DNA of 8,101 bases from Halanaerobiaceae bacterium (GCA_012521855.1 JAAYLO010000292.1:1-8101); one strand, 5' to 3'; counted from the first letter of the stretch, positions 1-5,934 are shown. A program made the numbers and translations. The notes: generated by a model from the sequence alone, not told the origin.

Positions 1-352
1 AATCAAGACTATCTAAGGATAAATATTTTAACCATATCATTTTCCTATATTTCCGTAAATCTCCAGACCCTACATTCCCATTATCAATTATTTCACCAAT
101 TATTATTTCACTTGATTCAGGGTCTGTAGCTACTACAAAATCATTTTCTATCATGCCATTTGTAAAAATATCTAAATATTCATTATATTCATTAGCAGTT
201 TCTAAATTACTTCCTGCATCTAAAGCAATATATCGCTTATCATAGAACTCCTTTAACGCAGGTAAATCTACTGCTCTAAATAGCCAGTATTTTCTATCAT
301 TTTCAATTGTCTTGATATTAAAGTACCTGGCAATCCTCATTAATTCAGTCAT
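1..352 (-). CDS. Partial hypothetical protein, N-terminal 117 residues, possibly EVE/restriction-like N-domain
   Basis: This frame is open from an ATG at 350-352 to the window edge, so the C-terminus is missing. A perfect AGGAGG (359-364) lies 6 bases upstream of the start, which makes the start firm. The visible part has a YWLFRA strand near residue 21, then FYDKRYIALDAG, and later NDFVVATDPESSEIIIGEIID followed by YRKMIWLK. This alternation (aromatic strand, basic/aromatic helix, a hydrophobic strand ending in IGEI, a basic strand ending in W-L) recalls the small N-terminal domains of some Mrr-like restriction or EVE-type proteins. That is only a resemblance of pattern, not a match to a named family. 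G+C is about 30% by hand count, clearly lower than the zinc genes next door. The zur terminator separates it from the upstream operon, so it is probably its own transcription unit, but I see no clear promoter in 370-526. Confidence 0.7.
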   Translation of the reverse strand, partial: MTELMRIARYFNIKTIENDRKYWLFRAVDLPALKEFYDKRYIALDAGSNLETANEYNEYLDIFTNGMIENDFVVATDPESSEIIIGEIIDNGNVGSGDLRKYRKMIWLKYLSLDSLD

Positions 353-526
353 ATAATTCCTCCTGTGCATTTATGTTCTGGCTATATATTTCTATATTTA
401 TCAAATATTTCCTGCCTGTTTTCTAAATTATTGGTAAATTTATATTACATTACACTACACTATACGCATTTTGATGGAATATAATTCTGTTTTCTTTATT
501 TTATTATCCTTAAAAACTGTATAAAT

Positions 527-554
527 AAGAAAAACTGTCTTAATCAAAAGACAG
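527..554 (-). terminator. Rho-independent terminator of the znu-zur operon
   Basis: Read on the minus strand, CTGTCTT (548-554) pairs with AAGACAG (535-541) around a 6-base loop, followed directly by TTTTTCTT. It lies about 45 bases after the zur stop codon and closes the zinc operon. The opposite strand has no U-tract after the hairpin, so it acts in one direction only. Confidence 0.85.
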
Positions 555-598
555 CCTGACCTATTCTTTCCTCTATTCACTAAAAAACCAGGTCTCTA

Positions 599-1027
599 TT
601 ACTTCCTGCATTCGGGACAAATACCATATACTTTTATTTTGTGGTCAATTATAGTATAATTGGTTTCTTTCTGCAGTCTTTTTTCATATTCAGCAAGGGG
701 ACACTCCAGAGGAATAATCTCCTGGCAGCTGATACATACAAGATGATGATGATGTTCCCCGCGAAAAAATTCAAAAGAGCTTTCCCTGTTGTCCATATTC
801 AATTCTACTTTCCTTAAGATATCTTTTTCTTCCAGAAGATTTAAATTACGATATATTGTAGACAGACGTATATACGGGAGTTTTTTTCTCAAAATTGAAT
901 AAACTTTTTTTGCTGTAACTGGCCGTTCTGCTTCATAAAGAATCTTCAAAATTTCTTCTCTCTGTCTGGTTATCCTGATATCATTGCCTTTCAATACATT
1001 TTTCAGAATATCCTCAAGCTTCTCCAT
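599..1027 (-). CDS. zur: Fur-family zinc uptake repressor (Zur)
   Basis: This 142-residue metalloregulator should repress zinc uptake genes when zinc is abundant. An N-terminal winged helix (about residues 10-75) contains ITRQREEIL and the recognition-helix segment RLSTIYRNLNLL (54-65). The C-terminal dimerisation and metal domain has HHHH at 92-95, a CxxC at 98-101 and a second CxxC at 137-140, the four-Cys structural zinc site of the family. The CPL segment at 109-111 and DHKIKVYG at 128-135 resemble Zur proteins more than Fur or PerR. Assignment as Zur also rests on its place as last gene of a zinc ABC transporter operon. The ATG abuts the znuB stop (TGAATG), suggesting translational coupling, with a purine-rich GAGGGGAAG site upstream. 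The likely targets are the palindromes at 3649-3665 and 3708-3728, so the operon would be autoregulated. PerR or Fur specificity is not excluded by sequence alone. Confidence 0.9.
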   Translation of the reverse strand: MEKLEDILKNVLKGNDIRITRQREEILKILYEAERPVTAKKVYSILRKKLPYIRLSTIYRNLNLLEEKDILRKVELNMDNRESSFEFFRGEHHHHLVCISCQEIIPLECPLAEYEKRLQKETNYTIIDHKIKVYGICPECRK

Positions 1028-1840
1028 TCAGACTCTTCCCCTCTTCTTTAGAAACTTAAGAAACAGAGCCAGAAGGAAAAACAATATATTGACAATTATT
1101 ATTGTTCCTCCAGGCGCCAGATCAAGGTAATAAGAACTGATTAATCCTGTATTGACAGACAAAACTCCTGCCATTACGCTCAGAAATATAGTTTCTTTAA
1201 AACTCCGGGCCAATTGTAAAGCTGAAGCCACCGGAATACTTATCAGTGAAGCAATCAACAATCCTCCCACTATTCTCATTGAAAGGGAAACAGTTACAGC
1301 TATAATAATCATAAAAGACAAATTCAAAAATCTAACGGGGATTCCAGCCAGCCGGGCTTCTTTTTCATTAAAAGAAAGAAAGAAAAAACCATAGTAAAAA
1401 ACAAAGATTACAAGGAGAATTACTATTGCCATTGGAATTACTACATATAAATCCTGTGTAGAAACAATAGTCAAACTTCCGAATAAATAACTCATTATAC
1501 CTGTAGAGTTTTTCAGCATACCAATTAAAATCGCAGCTATACCTAAACCTGCTGCCAGTATTATGGAAAGAGACAATTCAGCATAGTCATTGAATCTGCT
1601 GCGGATTTTTTCAATTCCAAGGGCAGCAAGTACTGAAAATAATATTGCCAGAAATACAGGATATATCCCCAATAATAAGCCCATTGCCACCCCGGCCAGT
1701 GCTATGTGTGAAATGGTGTTACCTATTAGTGACAGTCTCTTCAAAATCAGAAAAACACCGATAAGGGGAGCTATTACGGCTATAATATTCCCTACCAGAA
1801 AGGTCCTCTGCATAAATGAATAGGTAAAGACCTCAGGCAT
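1028..1840 (-). CDS. znuB: Zinc ABC transporter permease ZnuB
   Basis: This ABC-3 family integral membrane permease forms the channel for zinc entry with ZnuC and ZnuA. From the chosen start it has 270 residues, the usual family length. It begins MPEVFTYSFMQRTFLVGNI, a typical ZnuB amino end, followed by a run of hydrophobic segments across the whole protein. The family-typical helix LIGNTISHIALAGVAMG and the loop RIVGGLLIASLISIPVA are both present. A longer frame starts at 1855, but the ATG at 1838-1840 has GGTGGTGA about 5 bases upstream while the longer start has no good site, so I prefer 1840. With that start it overlaps the end of znuC by 8 bases. The stop touches the start codon of zur. 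The last residues are rich in Lys/Arg (KFLKKRGRV), consistent with a cytoplasmic tail. Confidence 0.93.
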   Translation of the reverse strand: MPEVFTYSFMQRTFLVGNIIAVIAPLIGVFLILKRLSLIGNTISHIALAGVAMGLLLGIYPVFLAILFSVLAALGIEKIRSRFNDYAELSLSIILAAGLGIAAILIGMLKNSTGIMSYLFGSLTIVSTQDLYVVIPMAIVILLVIFVFYYGFFFLSFNEKEARLAGIPVRFLNLSFMIIIAVTVSLSMRIVGGLLIASLISIPVASALQLARSFKETIFLSVMAGVLSVNTGLISSYYLDLAPGGTIIIVNILFFLLALFLKFLKKRGRV

Positions 1841-2603
1841 CAGTGTCACCACCATTTATATGTTGATGTTCTGGAATAATCCGTTTCTGACAGCCAATCT
1901 CTCCATAAATTTCATCAATTTCAAAATCAGCACTATCATGAAGAAAGACATTCTGATTACTGAAACAGGCAATTTTATTGGCCTGTTTACTGATCACATG
2001 AATATCATGTGATACCATCACAATACATTTCCCCAGGTCTTTATTCAGTCTGTTTATCAAATCAATAAAGTCATCCTGAAAGGCTGCATCTATACCCACC
2101 ATAGGTTCATCGAGGAAAATCAGCTCCGGGTCATTAACCAGTGTTCTGGCAATAAATACTCTCTGCTGTTGTCCCCCCGATAGACTTCCAATCTGCTTAT
2201 TCTTGTAGTCCTCAAGGCCGACCAGTTCAAGAATGCTTTCAACTTTTTCCTCAAGCTTTTTATTCAGGACTTTGAAAAACCCCATCTCCTGATAGAGATT
2301 TGCAGCTATTATCTCTTTCACAGTAGCCGGAAAGCTGTAATTAAAACTCCTGACCTGTTGTGACATATAGGCGATTCTGGACCATTCCCTGAATTCACTA
2401 ATCTCTGTACCCAGAATCCTCAGTTCCCCGCTGTCAGGAACCAGTTCACCGATCATTAATTTCATCAAGGTACTCTTTCCTGAGCCATTGGGGCCGACAA
2501 AAGCAACAAAATCCTCTTTTTCAATATCCAGATTTACATTTTTCAATACTGGATGCCCGTCATAACTGAAAGACAAATTCCTAACTCTCACCATTTTTGT
2601 CAT
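1833..2603 (-). CDS. znuC: Zinc ABC transporter ATPase ZnuC
   Basis: This 256-residue cytoplasmic ATPase energises zinc import through ZnuB. All ABC motifs are intact: Walker A GPNGSGKST (37-45), Q-loop MSQQ (80-83), signature LSGGQQQR (141-148), Walker B LIFLDEP (161-167), and switch histidine in VSHD (H199). The segment RSFNYSFPATVKEII after the Q-loop is typical of the zinc/manganese subfamily. The tail carries HQH (246-248), a short possible metal-binding element. The ATG lies 3 bases after the znuA stop, with GGTGGA about 8 bases upstream, inside the end of znuA, and the 3' end overlaps znuB. Translation of the three transporter genes is therefore probably coupled. A manganese transporter is the main alternative, but the Zur-like regulator and the His-rich ZnuA favour zinc. 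Confidence 0.94.
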   Translation of the reverse strand: MTKMVRVRNLSFSYDGHPVLKNVNLDIEKEDFVAFVGPNGSGKSTLMKLMIGELVPDSGELRILGTEISEFREWSRIAYMSQQVRSFNYSFPATVKEIIAANLYQEMGFFKVLNKKLEEKVESILELVGLEDYKNKQIGSLSGGQQQRVFIARTLVNDPELIFLDEPMVGIDAAFQDDFIDLINRLNKDLGKCIVMVSHDIHVISKQANKIACFSNQNVFLHDSADFEIDEIYGEIGCQKRIIPEHQHINGGDTDA

Positions 2604-2606
2604 AAT

Positions 2607-3584
2607 TTATTCCACCAGTGCCTTTTTTAGATTAGTTAAGTTTTTTCTCATGATAGAAAAATAATCTTCTCCATTCTCCAGTTCTTCAGCCGTTAAGCCC
2701 AGGAATGGATTCAGGGGCAGCGCCTCTACACCAGTCTCTTCTATCAGCACATTTACAATCCTGTCATCTGTCAAGGTCTCAACAAAAATATATTCAATCT
2801 CATTTTCCCGGATCATCCTGATAATCTCAGCCAGGCTCCCCGGTGTCGGCTCTCCATGTGGTGTTGTTCCCAGAAGGGACAGCTGCCTGAAACCATATCT
2901 TTCAGCAAGATAGCCAAAAGCTGCATGTGAAACAACAATAATATCTCTTTTCTTTTTTTCCAGAATATTAAAATCCCTTTCCAGTTCTTCCAATCTTGAT
3001 AAATAATTCAGGTAATTATCTATATACATCTCCTTCTTATCAGGATCCAGTAATATCAATTCATCTTTTACAATTTCCGCCATCTTTTTCATATTAAGAG
3101 GGTCAAGCCAGACATGAGGGTCATATATCCCGTGAAGATGGCCTTCTTCATGATGACGTTCACCTTTTCCATGAAAATGCACTTCTACTCTCTCTTCGTC
3201 ATATCTGATTAAATCCAGATATTTACTGAGTTCTACTGTCTTCACACCGGAAGCTGCCAGTGATACGTCTATTCTCTCCGCCCAGGGCTCCAGCCCTGTA
3301 CCTATATAAAGGAATATGTCAGCATTTTCCAGGAGGGCCAGGCTTCTCGGTGAGGGCTCATAATTATGAATCTCTGAACCGGAAGGAACAACGAATTCAA
3401 TGGCAATATCCGTATCCACACCCCCGATTTCCTTTACCAGTTCATAAAGAGGATAGATACTCGTATAGATAATATTCCCGGAATCATCTTGATATTCCTT
3501 AAGGGTTTTCTTCTCATTTGTAAAGAAATAAAAGGCTGTTAAAAGCATTATTACAGCCAGAATCAGGATAATACTCTTTTTCAC
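2607..3584 (-). CDS. znuA: Zinc-binding substrate-binding protein ZnuA
   Basis: This 325-residue cluster A-I binding protein captures zinc outside the cell membrane and delivers it to ZnuB. Predicted metal ligands by family position are H73 (SEIHNYEPSP), H157 (DPHVWLDP) and H220 (VSHAAFGYL). Between the first two lies a His-rich loop at 136-151 (HFHGKGERHHEEGHLH), characteristic of zinc rather than manganese binders. The end, LNPFLGLTAEELENGEDYF, fits AdcA/ZnuA-type proteins. The N-terminus has a hydrophobic segment at about 5-21 after KK, but no lipobox: the protein has no cysteine at all, so it is not a lipoprotein. No good signal peptidase I site is visible, so it may stay as an N-terminal signal anchor. 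The start is GTG (3582-3584) with GGAGG (3595-3599) ten bases upstream. It is the first gene of the operon. Confidence 0.95.
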   Translation of the reverse strand: MKKSIILILAVIMLLTAFYFFTNEKKTLKEYQDDSGNIIYTSIYPLYELVKEIGGVDTDIAIEFVVPSGSEIHNYEPSPRSLALLENADIFLYIGTGLEPWAERIDVSLAASGVKTVELSKYLDLIRYDEERVEVHFHGKGERHHEEGHLHGIYDPHVWLDPLNMKKMAEIVKDELILLDPDKKEMYIDNYLNYLSRLEELERDFNILEKKKRDIIVVSHAAFGYLAERYGFRQLSLLGTTPHGEPTPGSLAEIIRMIRENEIEYIFVETLTDDRIVNVLIEETGVEALPLNPFLGLTAEELENGEDYFSIMRKNLTNLKKALVE

Positions 3585-3643
3585 TGATCCGGTTCCTCCA
3601 TATTTTCTCTCATTATATAATATATAATGTTAATCCACTCTGT

Positions 3644-3672
3644 ATTATATGCAAATGATTTGCATCTATACA
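3644..3672 (-). promoter_or_regulatory. Second candidate znuA promoter with operator in the spacer
   Basis: A perfect -10 TATAAT (3644-3649, minus strand) lies 17 bases from a weak -35 TGTATA (3667-3672). The palindrome at 3649-3665 would fill the spacer exactly, the classic position for repression. The -35 matches only three of six consensus bases, so this promoter is less convincing than the one at 3676-3704. Confidence 0.35.
3649..3665. promoter_or_regulatory. Putative Zur operator 1 (perfect palindrome)
   Basis: ATGCAAATGATTTGCAT is a perfect 8-1-8 palindrome. Its core TGCAAAT-n-ATTTGCA fits the 7-1-7 architecture of Fur-family boxes, with the TGnnAAT half-site seen in several of them. 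It lies just downstream of the predicted transcription start of the promoter at 3676-3704 and overlaps the alternative TATAAT. Binding here should block znuA transcription. Assignment to Zur is inferred from the zur gene closing the same operon. Confidence 0.75.
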
Positions 3673-3675
3673 CAT

Positions 3676-3704
3676 ATGATATTGGATTTTGCAGAAACTG
3701 TCAA
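3676..3704 (-). promoter_or_regulatory. Probable sigma-A promoter of znuA
   Basis: On the minus strand a perfect -35 TTGACA (3699-3704) is followed after exactly 17 bases by TATCAT (3676-3681), a good -10. Transcription would start near 3669, about 85 bases before the GTG start of znuA. The two palindromic boxes sit on either side, one just upstream of the -35 and one covering about +4 to +20. Confidence 0.7.
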
Positions 3705-3707
3705 GGC

Positions 3708-3728
3708 TTTTGCAAACGATTTGCAAAA
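3708..3728. promoter_or_regulatory. Putative Zur operator 2
   Basis: The core TTGCAAACGATTTGCAA is a near-perfect palindrome with one mismatch next to the centre. It extends to 10 bases per arm with flanking T and A runs. It shares TGCAAAnGATTTGCA with the box at 3649-3665, and the two centres are 61 bases apart. It lies just upstream of the -35 hexamer of the znuA promoter and 7 bases beyond the mnmL stop. It is not a terminator for mnmL, because no U-tract follows on the minus strand. Confidence 0.7.
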
Positions 3729-3734
3729 AGAGCC

Positions 3735-4694
3735 CTATCTTTTTTGAAATTTCCTCAGTGCTTTACCATTTAAATAATTAAATTTTTTTCCCTGGAAACT
3801 CCCTCTCCTCTCCATTTCCTTCAGAATCATATCCTGTATCTTCCACCAGCTGTGGTCCCAGTTGGCAAAAAGGCTTTTTTCTTCTGGAGCCCGGCCCAGG
3901 AGTCTCTGAACGGCAATCCCGGGATCCAGATATTCAAGAAATGTAATTACCCGCTCGATATATTCATCCAGTGAAATCATTTTCAGGAGACCTTTCAGGT
4001 ATTTTCTGCCCAATTCAGTGTCCTCCCGGATGTATAATGCATGCAGTTTCACATTATCTACTTTCAGGGCAGACAGAATCCTGGCGTTTTCCATCACATC
4101 CAGCATATCATCACCAGGCAGATTGAGTATCAAATGAGTGCCAACTTCAATCCCGTATTTCCTGGCAACCTGCAATGCATCAATAAACTCAGCCAGTGTA
4201 TGGCCTCTGTTCAGGGTTGACAGGGTATGATAATTTACTGTCTGCAGGCCCATCTCCAGGCTCAGGTTCACCCCGGGCTTTACTTTACTGATAAGTTTCT
4301 TTATTTCTCCCATATATTCTTCACTGACACAATCCGGTCTTGTGGAAAGAGAAATCTCAACAATCCCTTCTATTTCCAGGCTCTCCCTGATAAAATCCTT
4401 CAGTTTCTCCAATGGCAGATAGGTATTGCTGAAGTTTTGAAAATAGGCAATAAAGAGCTCTGTTCCATATTTTTCACCGATATAGTGCCTGTTCTTTTCA
4501 AGCTGTTCTCTGACAGTGAATTCTGCCGGTAAAGTCTCAAATCCTGCTCCCTCTTCACCACAAAATGCACAGCCCCCCGTACCCAGATTTCCATCCCTGT
4601 TGGGACAGCTGACAGGCAAATTGACAGGCAGTTTATATGTTTTCTTTCCATATTTATTTTTCAGGTAAGCGGAATAAGGATAATATAATGACAT
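3735..4694 (-). CDS. mnmL: TIGR01212-type radical SAM protein, MnmL (YtqA)
   Basis: This 319-residue radical SAM enzyme belongs to the Elp3-like group that includes B. subtilis YtqA. YtqA, renamed MnmL, has been linked to making mnm5(s2)U34 in tRNA where MnmC is absent, acting on the cmnm5 intermediate. The [4Fe-4S] ligands are visible as C30, C42 and C45 in SCPNRDG...GGCAFCG, a Cx11CxxC spacing typical of this family rather than the common Cx3CxxC. Further family landmarks are SLSTRPDCV, SLEMGLQT and GTHLILNLPGDD. The ATG has AAGGAGT about 6 bases upstream. It lies 36 bases after mnmM, and the same pair is adjacent in Bacillus, which supports a shared pathway. No terminator separates it from znuA, so some read-through into the zinc operon is possible. 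Family assignment is firm; the exact reaction comes from literature knowledge. Confidence 0.9.
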   Translation of the reverse strand: MSLYYPYSAYLKNKYGKKTYKLPVNLPVSCPNRDGNLGTGGCAFCGEEGAGFETLPAEFTVREQLEKNRHYIGEKYGTELFIAYFQNFSNTYLPLEKLKDFIRESLEIEGIVEISLSTRPDCVSEEYMGEIKKLISKVKPGVNLSLEMGLQTVNYHTLSTLNRGHTLAEFIDALQVARKYGIEVGTHLILNLPGDDMLDVMENARILSALKVDNVKLHALYIREDTELGRKYLKGLLKMISLDEYIERVITFLEYLDPGIAVQRLLGRAPEEKSLFANWDHSWWKIQDMILKEMERRGSFQGKKFNYLNGKALRKFQKR

Positions 4695-4730
4695 GGCCTG
4701 ACTCCTTCTCTTATATTATTTTGCAGGAGC

Positions 4731-5303
4731 TTATCTTTTTATAACTGCTATAAGCTCAGGAGAATTCTCCTGATTTATAAAATGATATCTCAAAACATTA
4801 TATTCATCTGCCTTCAAAGCAGAAGTAAACTCCAGAATAGCGTCAAGTTCTTCCCTGCCGCCAGAATGTCCCGTATAGATTACCAGCACTATTATTCCAC
4901 CCCTCTTCAATAGCTCCAGGCCTTTTTCCAGGGCAGTGAGAGTTGTTCTGCTTTCTGTGACAATCTCCCTGTTCCCGCCCGGCAAATATCCGAGGTTAAA
5001 GATCATGCCGTCTATCTCTTTTTCACAGATATATTTTTCCAGCCTGGCATGACTGTCTTCAATGATTTTCACCCTGTCAAGGAACTTTTTTTCTGACAAT
5101 CTTTTCTCCGTATTCTGAACAGCTTTTTTTTGAATGTCAAAAGAATAAACCCTTCCTTTATCTCCAACCAGTTCTGCCAGAAATAAACTATCCAGGCCGT
5201 TTCCTGCAGTCGCATCAACGACTACAGCCCCTTTTCCAATATGTTCCCTGAAAAGTTTATGGGAAAATTCCACACAATTCCAGAAATCCGGCACCCTGCC
5301 CAC
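4731..5303 (-). CDS. mnmM: tRNA 5-aminomethyl-(2-thio)uridine methyltransferase MnmM (YtqB)
   Basis: This is a class I SAM-dependent methyltransferase of the rRNA_methylase/YtqB family, 190 residues and close to full family length. The SAM-binding motif I is VVDATAGNGLD (28-38), followed by the acidic motif II strand ending FD (55-56). The family signature NLGYLPGGN lies at 103-111. B. subtilis YtqB (MnmM) methylates nm5(s2)U34 of tRNA to mnm5(s2)U34, and the neighbouring mnmL gene supports the same role here. The start is uncertain. GTG at 5301-5303 has AAAAGG 8 bases upstream, while GTG at 5292-5294 has AGGGGG 10 bases upstream and would shorten the protein by three residues. It is the first gene of a two-gene operon driven by the promoter at 5377-5405. 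Confidence 0.9.
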   Translation of the reverse strand: MGRVPDFWNCVEFSHKLFREHIGKGAVVVDATAGNGLDSLFLAELVGDKGRVYSFDIQKKAVQNTEKRLSEKKFLDRVKIIEDSHARLEKYICEKEIDGMIFNLGYLPGGNREIVTESRTTLTALEKGLELLKRGGIIVLVIYTGHSGGREELDAILEFTSALKADEYNVLRYHFINQENSPELIAVIKR

Positions 5304-5330
5304 ACCCCCTGCCTTTTATTTTTCCAATGG

Positions 5331-5356
5331 AAAACACCGGTTTAACCGGTGTTTAT
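5331..5356 (-). promoter_or_regulatory. Strong hairpin in the mnmM leader, possible attenuator
   Basis: AAACACCGG and CCGGTGTTT form a perfect 9-bp stem around TTTAA, extendable by A-T pairs. It lies between the predicted mnmM transcription start (about 5370) and the start codon. On the minus strand four T residues follow (TTTTCC), so it could terminate weakly. On the plus strand TTTATC follows, but there is no plus-strand gene to end. It is therefore most likely a leader structure of mnmM. Confidence 0.5.
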
Positions 5357-5376
5357 CAGGCTATATTTATGGTTCT

Positions 5377-5405
5377 ATTATATCACCATAATTTTCCCAT
5401 TTCAA
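5377..5405 (-). promoter_or_regulatory. Sigma-A promoter of mnmM-mnmL
   Basis: On the minus strand TTGAAA (5400-5405) and a perfect TATAAT (5377-5382) are separated by exactly 17 bases, with TG close before the -10. Transcription would begin near 5370, giving a leader of about 67 bases that contains the hairpin at 5331-5356. Confidence 0.75.
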
Positions 5406-5468
5406 GTACAGGAACAGCAGCAATTCTTTATCAGGAGTTCCTTCTCCATATAGTACAAATTTATCTTA

Positions 5469-5485
5469 GTTATCAATTAGATAAC
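5469..5485. repeat. Inverted repeat GTTATC-n5-GATAAC
   Basis: Two perfect 6-base arms surround AATTA. A second nested symmetry, TTATCT...AGATAA, overlaps it at 5461-5484. It may be the first stem of the candidate RNA or an operator for a dimeric regulator; the sequence alone does not decide. Confidence 0.45.
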
Positions 5486-5531
5486 ATAGCCGGAGAGACC
5501 GGCACAGGATAAATCCGGAGCGTCTACTCCA

Positions 5532-5585
5532 ACGCCTGGCCAGCAGACACTTTGGTTATTTTTTCAGGCCGGGTGTTTTTATTTT
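5532..5585 (+). terminator. Long-loop rho-independent terminator
   Basis: ACGCCTGGCC (5532-5541) pairs with GGCCGGGTGT (5567-5576) as a 10-bp stem with two G-T wobbles, followed by TTTTTATTTT. The loop is 25 bases, unusually long for a plain terminator, which leaves room for competing folds. No plus-strand protein gene precedes it, so whatever it ends is a non-coding transcript. Confidence 0.7.
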
Positions 5586-5613
5586 GTACCATTATATTAA
5601 CATCAATCATAAT
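5584..5613 (+). promoter_or_regulatory. Candidate promoter of the small gene at 5650
   Basis: TTGTAC (5584-5589) and CATAAT (5608-5613) are separated by 18 bases. TATACT at 5615-5620 is a better -10 but is too far from that -35. If real, the small gene can be transcribed independently of the upstream terminator. Confidence 0.35.
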
Positions 5614-5649
5614 ATATACTAAGTTCTTTTAGAAGGGGGGGCAGATATT

Positions 5650-5829
5650 ATGGAATCAAACGAAAACACAGTAGCAGGCCGCAGACGCCGCAGAGACCGT
5701 GATAAGAGATTGAAGGCTGAATTTGAACAGCTCCTGGTTATCGAATTTGATGTTCTTTTTGATATAGATATAGAACTTGATGAAGATTCTGTCAGAATCC
5801 GCCTGATTGACGGTTTATTTAACGACTAG
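5650..5829 (+). CDS. Small protein of unknown function, Arg-rich head and acidic tail (59 aa)
   Basis: A 59-residue frame starts at ATG 5650-5652 behind a strong AAGGGGGGG site (about 9 bases spacing) and ends in TAG at 5827-5829. Residues 11-20 are very basic (RRRRRDRDKR). Residues 24-52 alternate acidic and hydrophobic residues (EFEQLLVIEFDVLFDIDIELDED), which suggests an amphipathic beta or helical segment. The last ten residues are RLIDGLFND. There is no Cys, no signal peptide and no membrane segment. Its own terminator follows 72 bases later, and a candidate promoter or RNA leader precedes it, so it looks like a complete monocistronic unit. The good ribosome site and sensible codon use favour a real gene. 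I do not recognise the family, and any nucleic-acid binding by the Arg cluster is only a guess. Confidence 0.65.
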   Translation: MESNENTVAGRRRRRDRDKRLKAEFEQLLVIEFDVLFDIDIELDEDSVRIRLIDGLFND

Positions 5830-5900
5830 TGCAGAAAACCTTATTTATATGTACTAATGATAAATACAGATGATTCAAGACAATAAAGACAACTTAATCG

Positions 5901-5934
5901 ACAGGGTATAGACCTGTCTATACCCTGTTTTATA
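5901..5934 (+). terminator. Rho-independent terminator after the 59-aa gene
   Basis: ACAGGGTATAG (5901-5911) and CTATACCCTGT (5918-5928) form a perfect 11-bp stem around a 6-base loop, followed by TTTTAT. It ends the small-gene transcript. The minus strand has no U-tract. The 64 bases that follow, up to the next start codon, are almost pure A+T and show no clear promoter hexamers. Confidence 0.85.

Larger units (their letters stand above)
5461..5585 (+). ncRNA. Candidate structured RNA or leader with terminator, family not recognised
   Basis: No convincing reading frame crosses this G+C-rich patch in A+T-rich intergenic DNA, yet it carries several consecutive stems on the plus strand. These are GTTATC/GATAAC (5469-5485), GCCGG-AGAGA-CCGGC (5489-5503), GGAG-CGTCTA-CTCC (5517-5530), and the terminator stem at 5532-5576 with its U-tract. 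An alternative pairing of GTCTACT (5522-5528) with AGCAGAC (5542-5548), with one mismatch, would compete with the terminator, as in attenuators. The upstream TATAGT (5449-5454) could be a -10, but no good -35 accompanies it, so the 5' end is a guess. I compared it by eye with the common riboswitch consensus patterns I know (purine, preQ1, fluoride, THF, c-di-GMP, guanidine, T-box) and none fits. It is either a leader controlling the small gene at 5650 or an independent small RNA. Confidence 0.4.

Noticed and set aside
441..467. Short repeat-like run (ttaca/ctaca) between the first gene and zur
   Set aside because: Only a few imperfect 5-base units; low-complexity A+T-rich DNA, not a CRISPR or a convincing binding array.
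3707..3730. Operator 2 palindrome considered as an mnmL terminator
   Set aside because: On the minus strand it is followed by GCC, not a U-tract, while it matches operator 1 in sequence and centre.
4227..4651. Open frames inside mnmL on both strands
   Set aside because: They lie wholly within a clear radical SAM gene and have no ribosome sites; they are shadows of it.
5327..5512. Plus-strand open frame of 61 codons
   Set aside because: It has no ribosome site, runs through the mnmM leader hairpin, across the opposite-strand promoter and into the RNA stems, and its product has no gene-like pattern.
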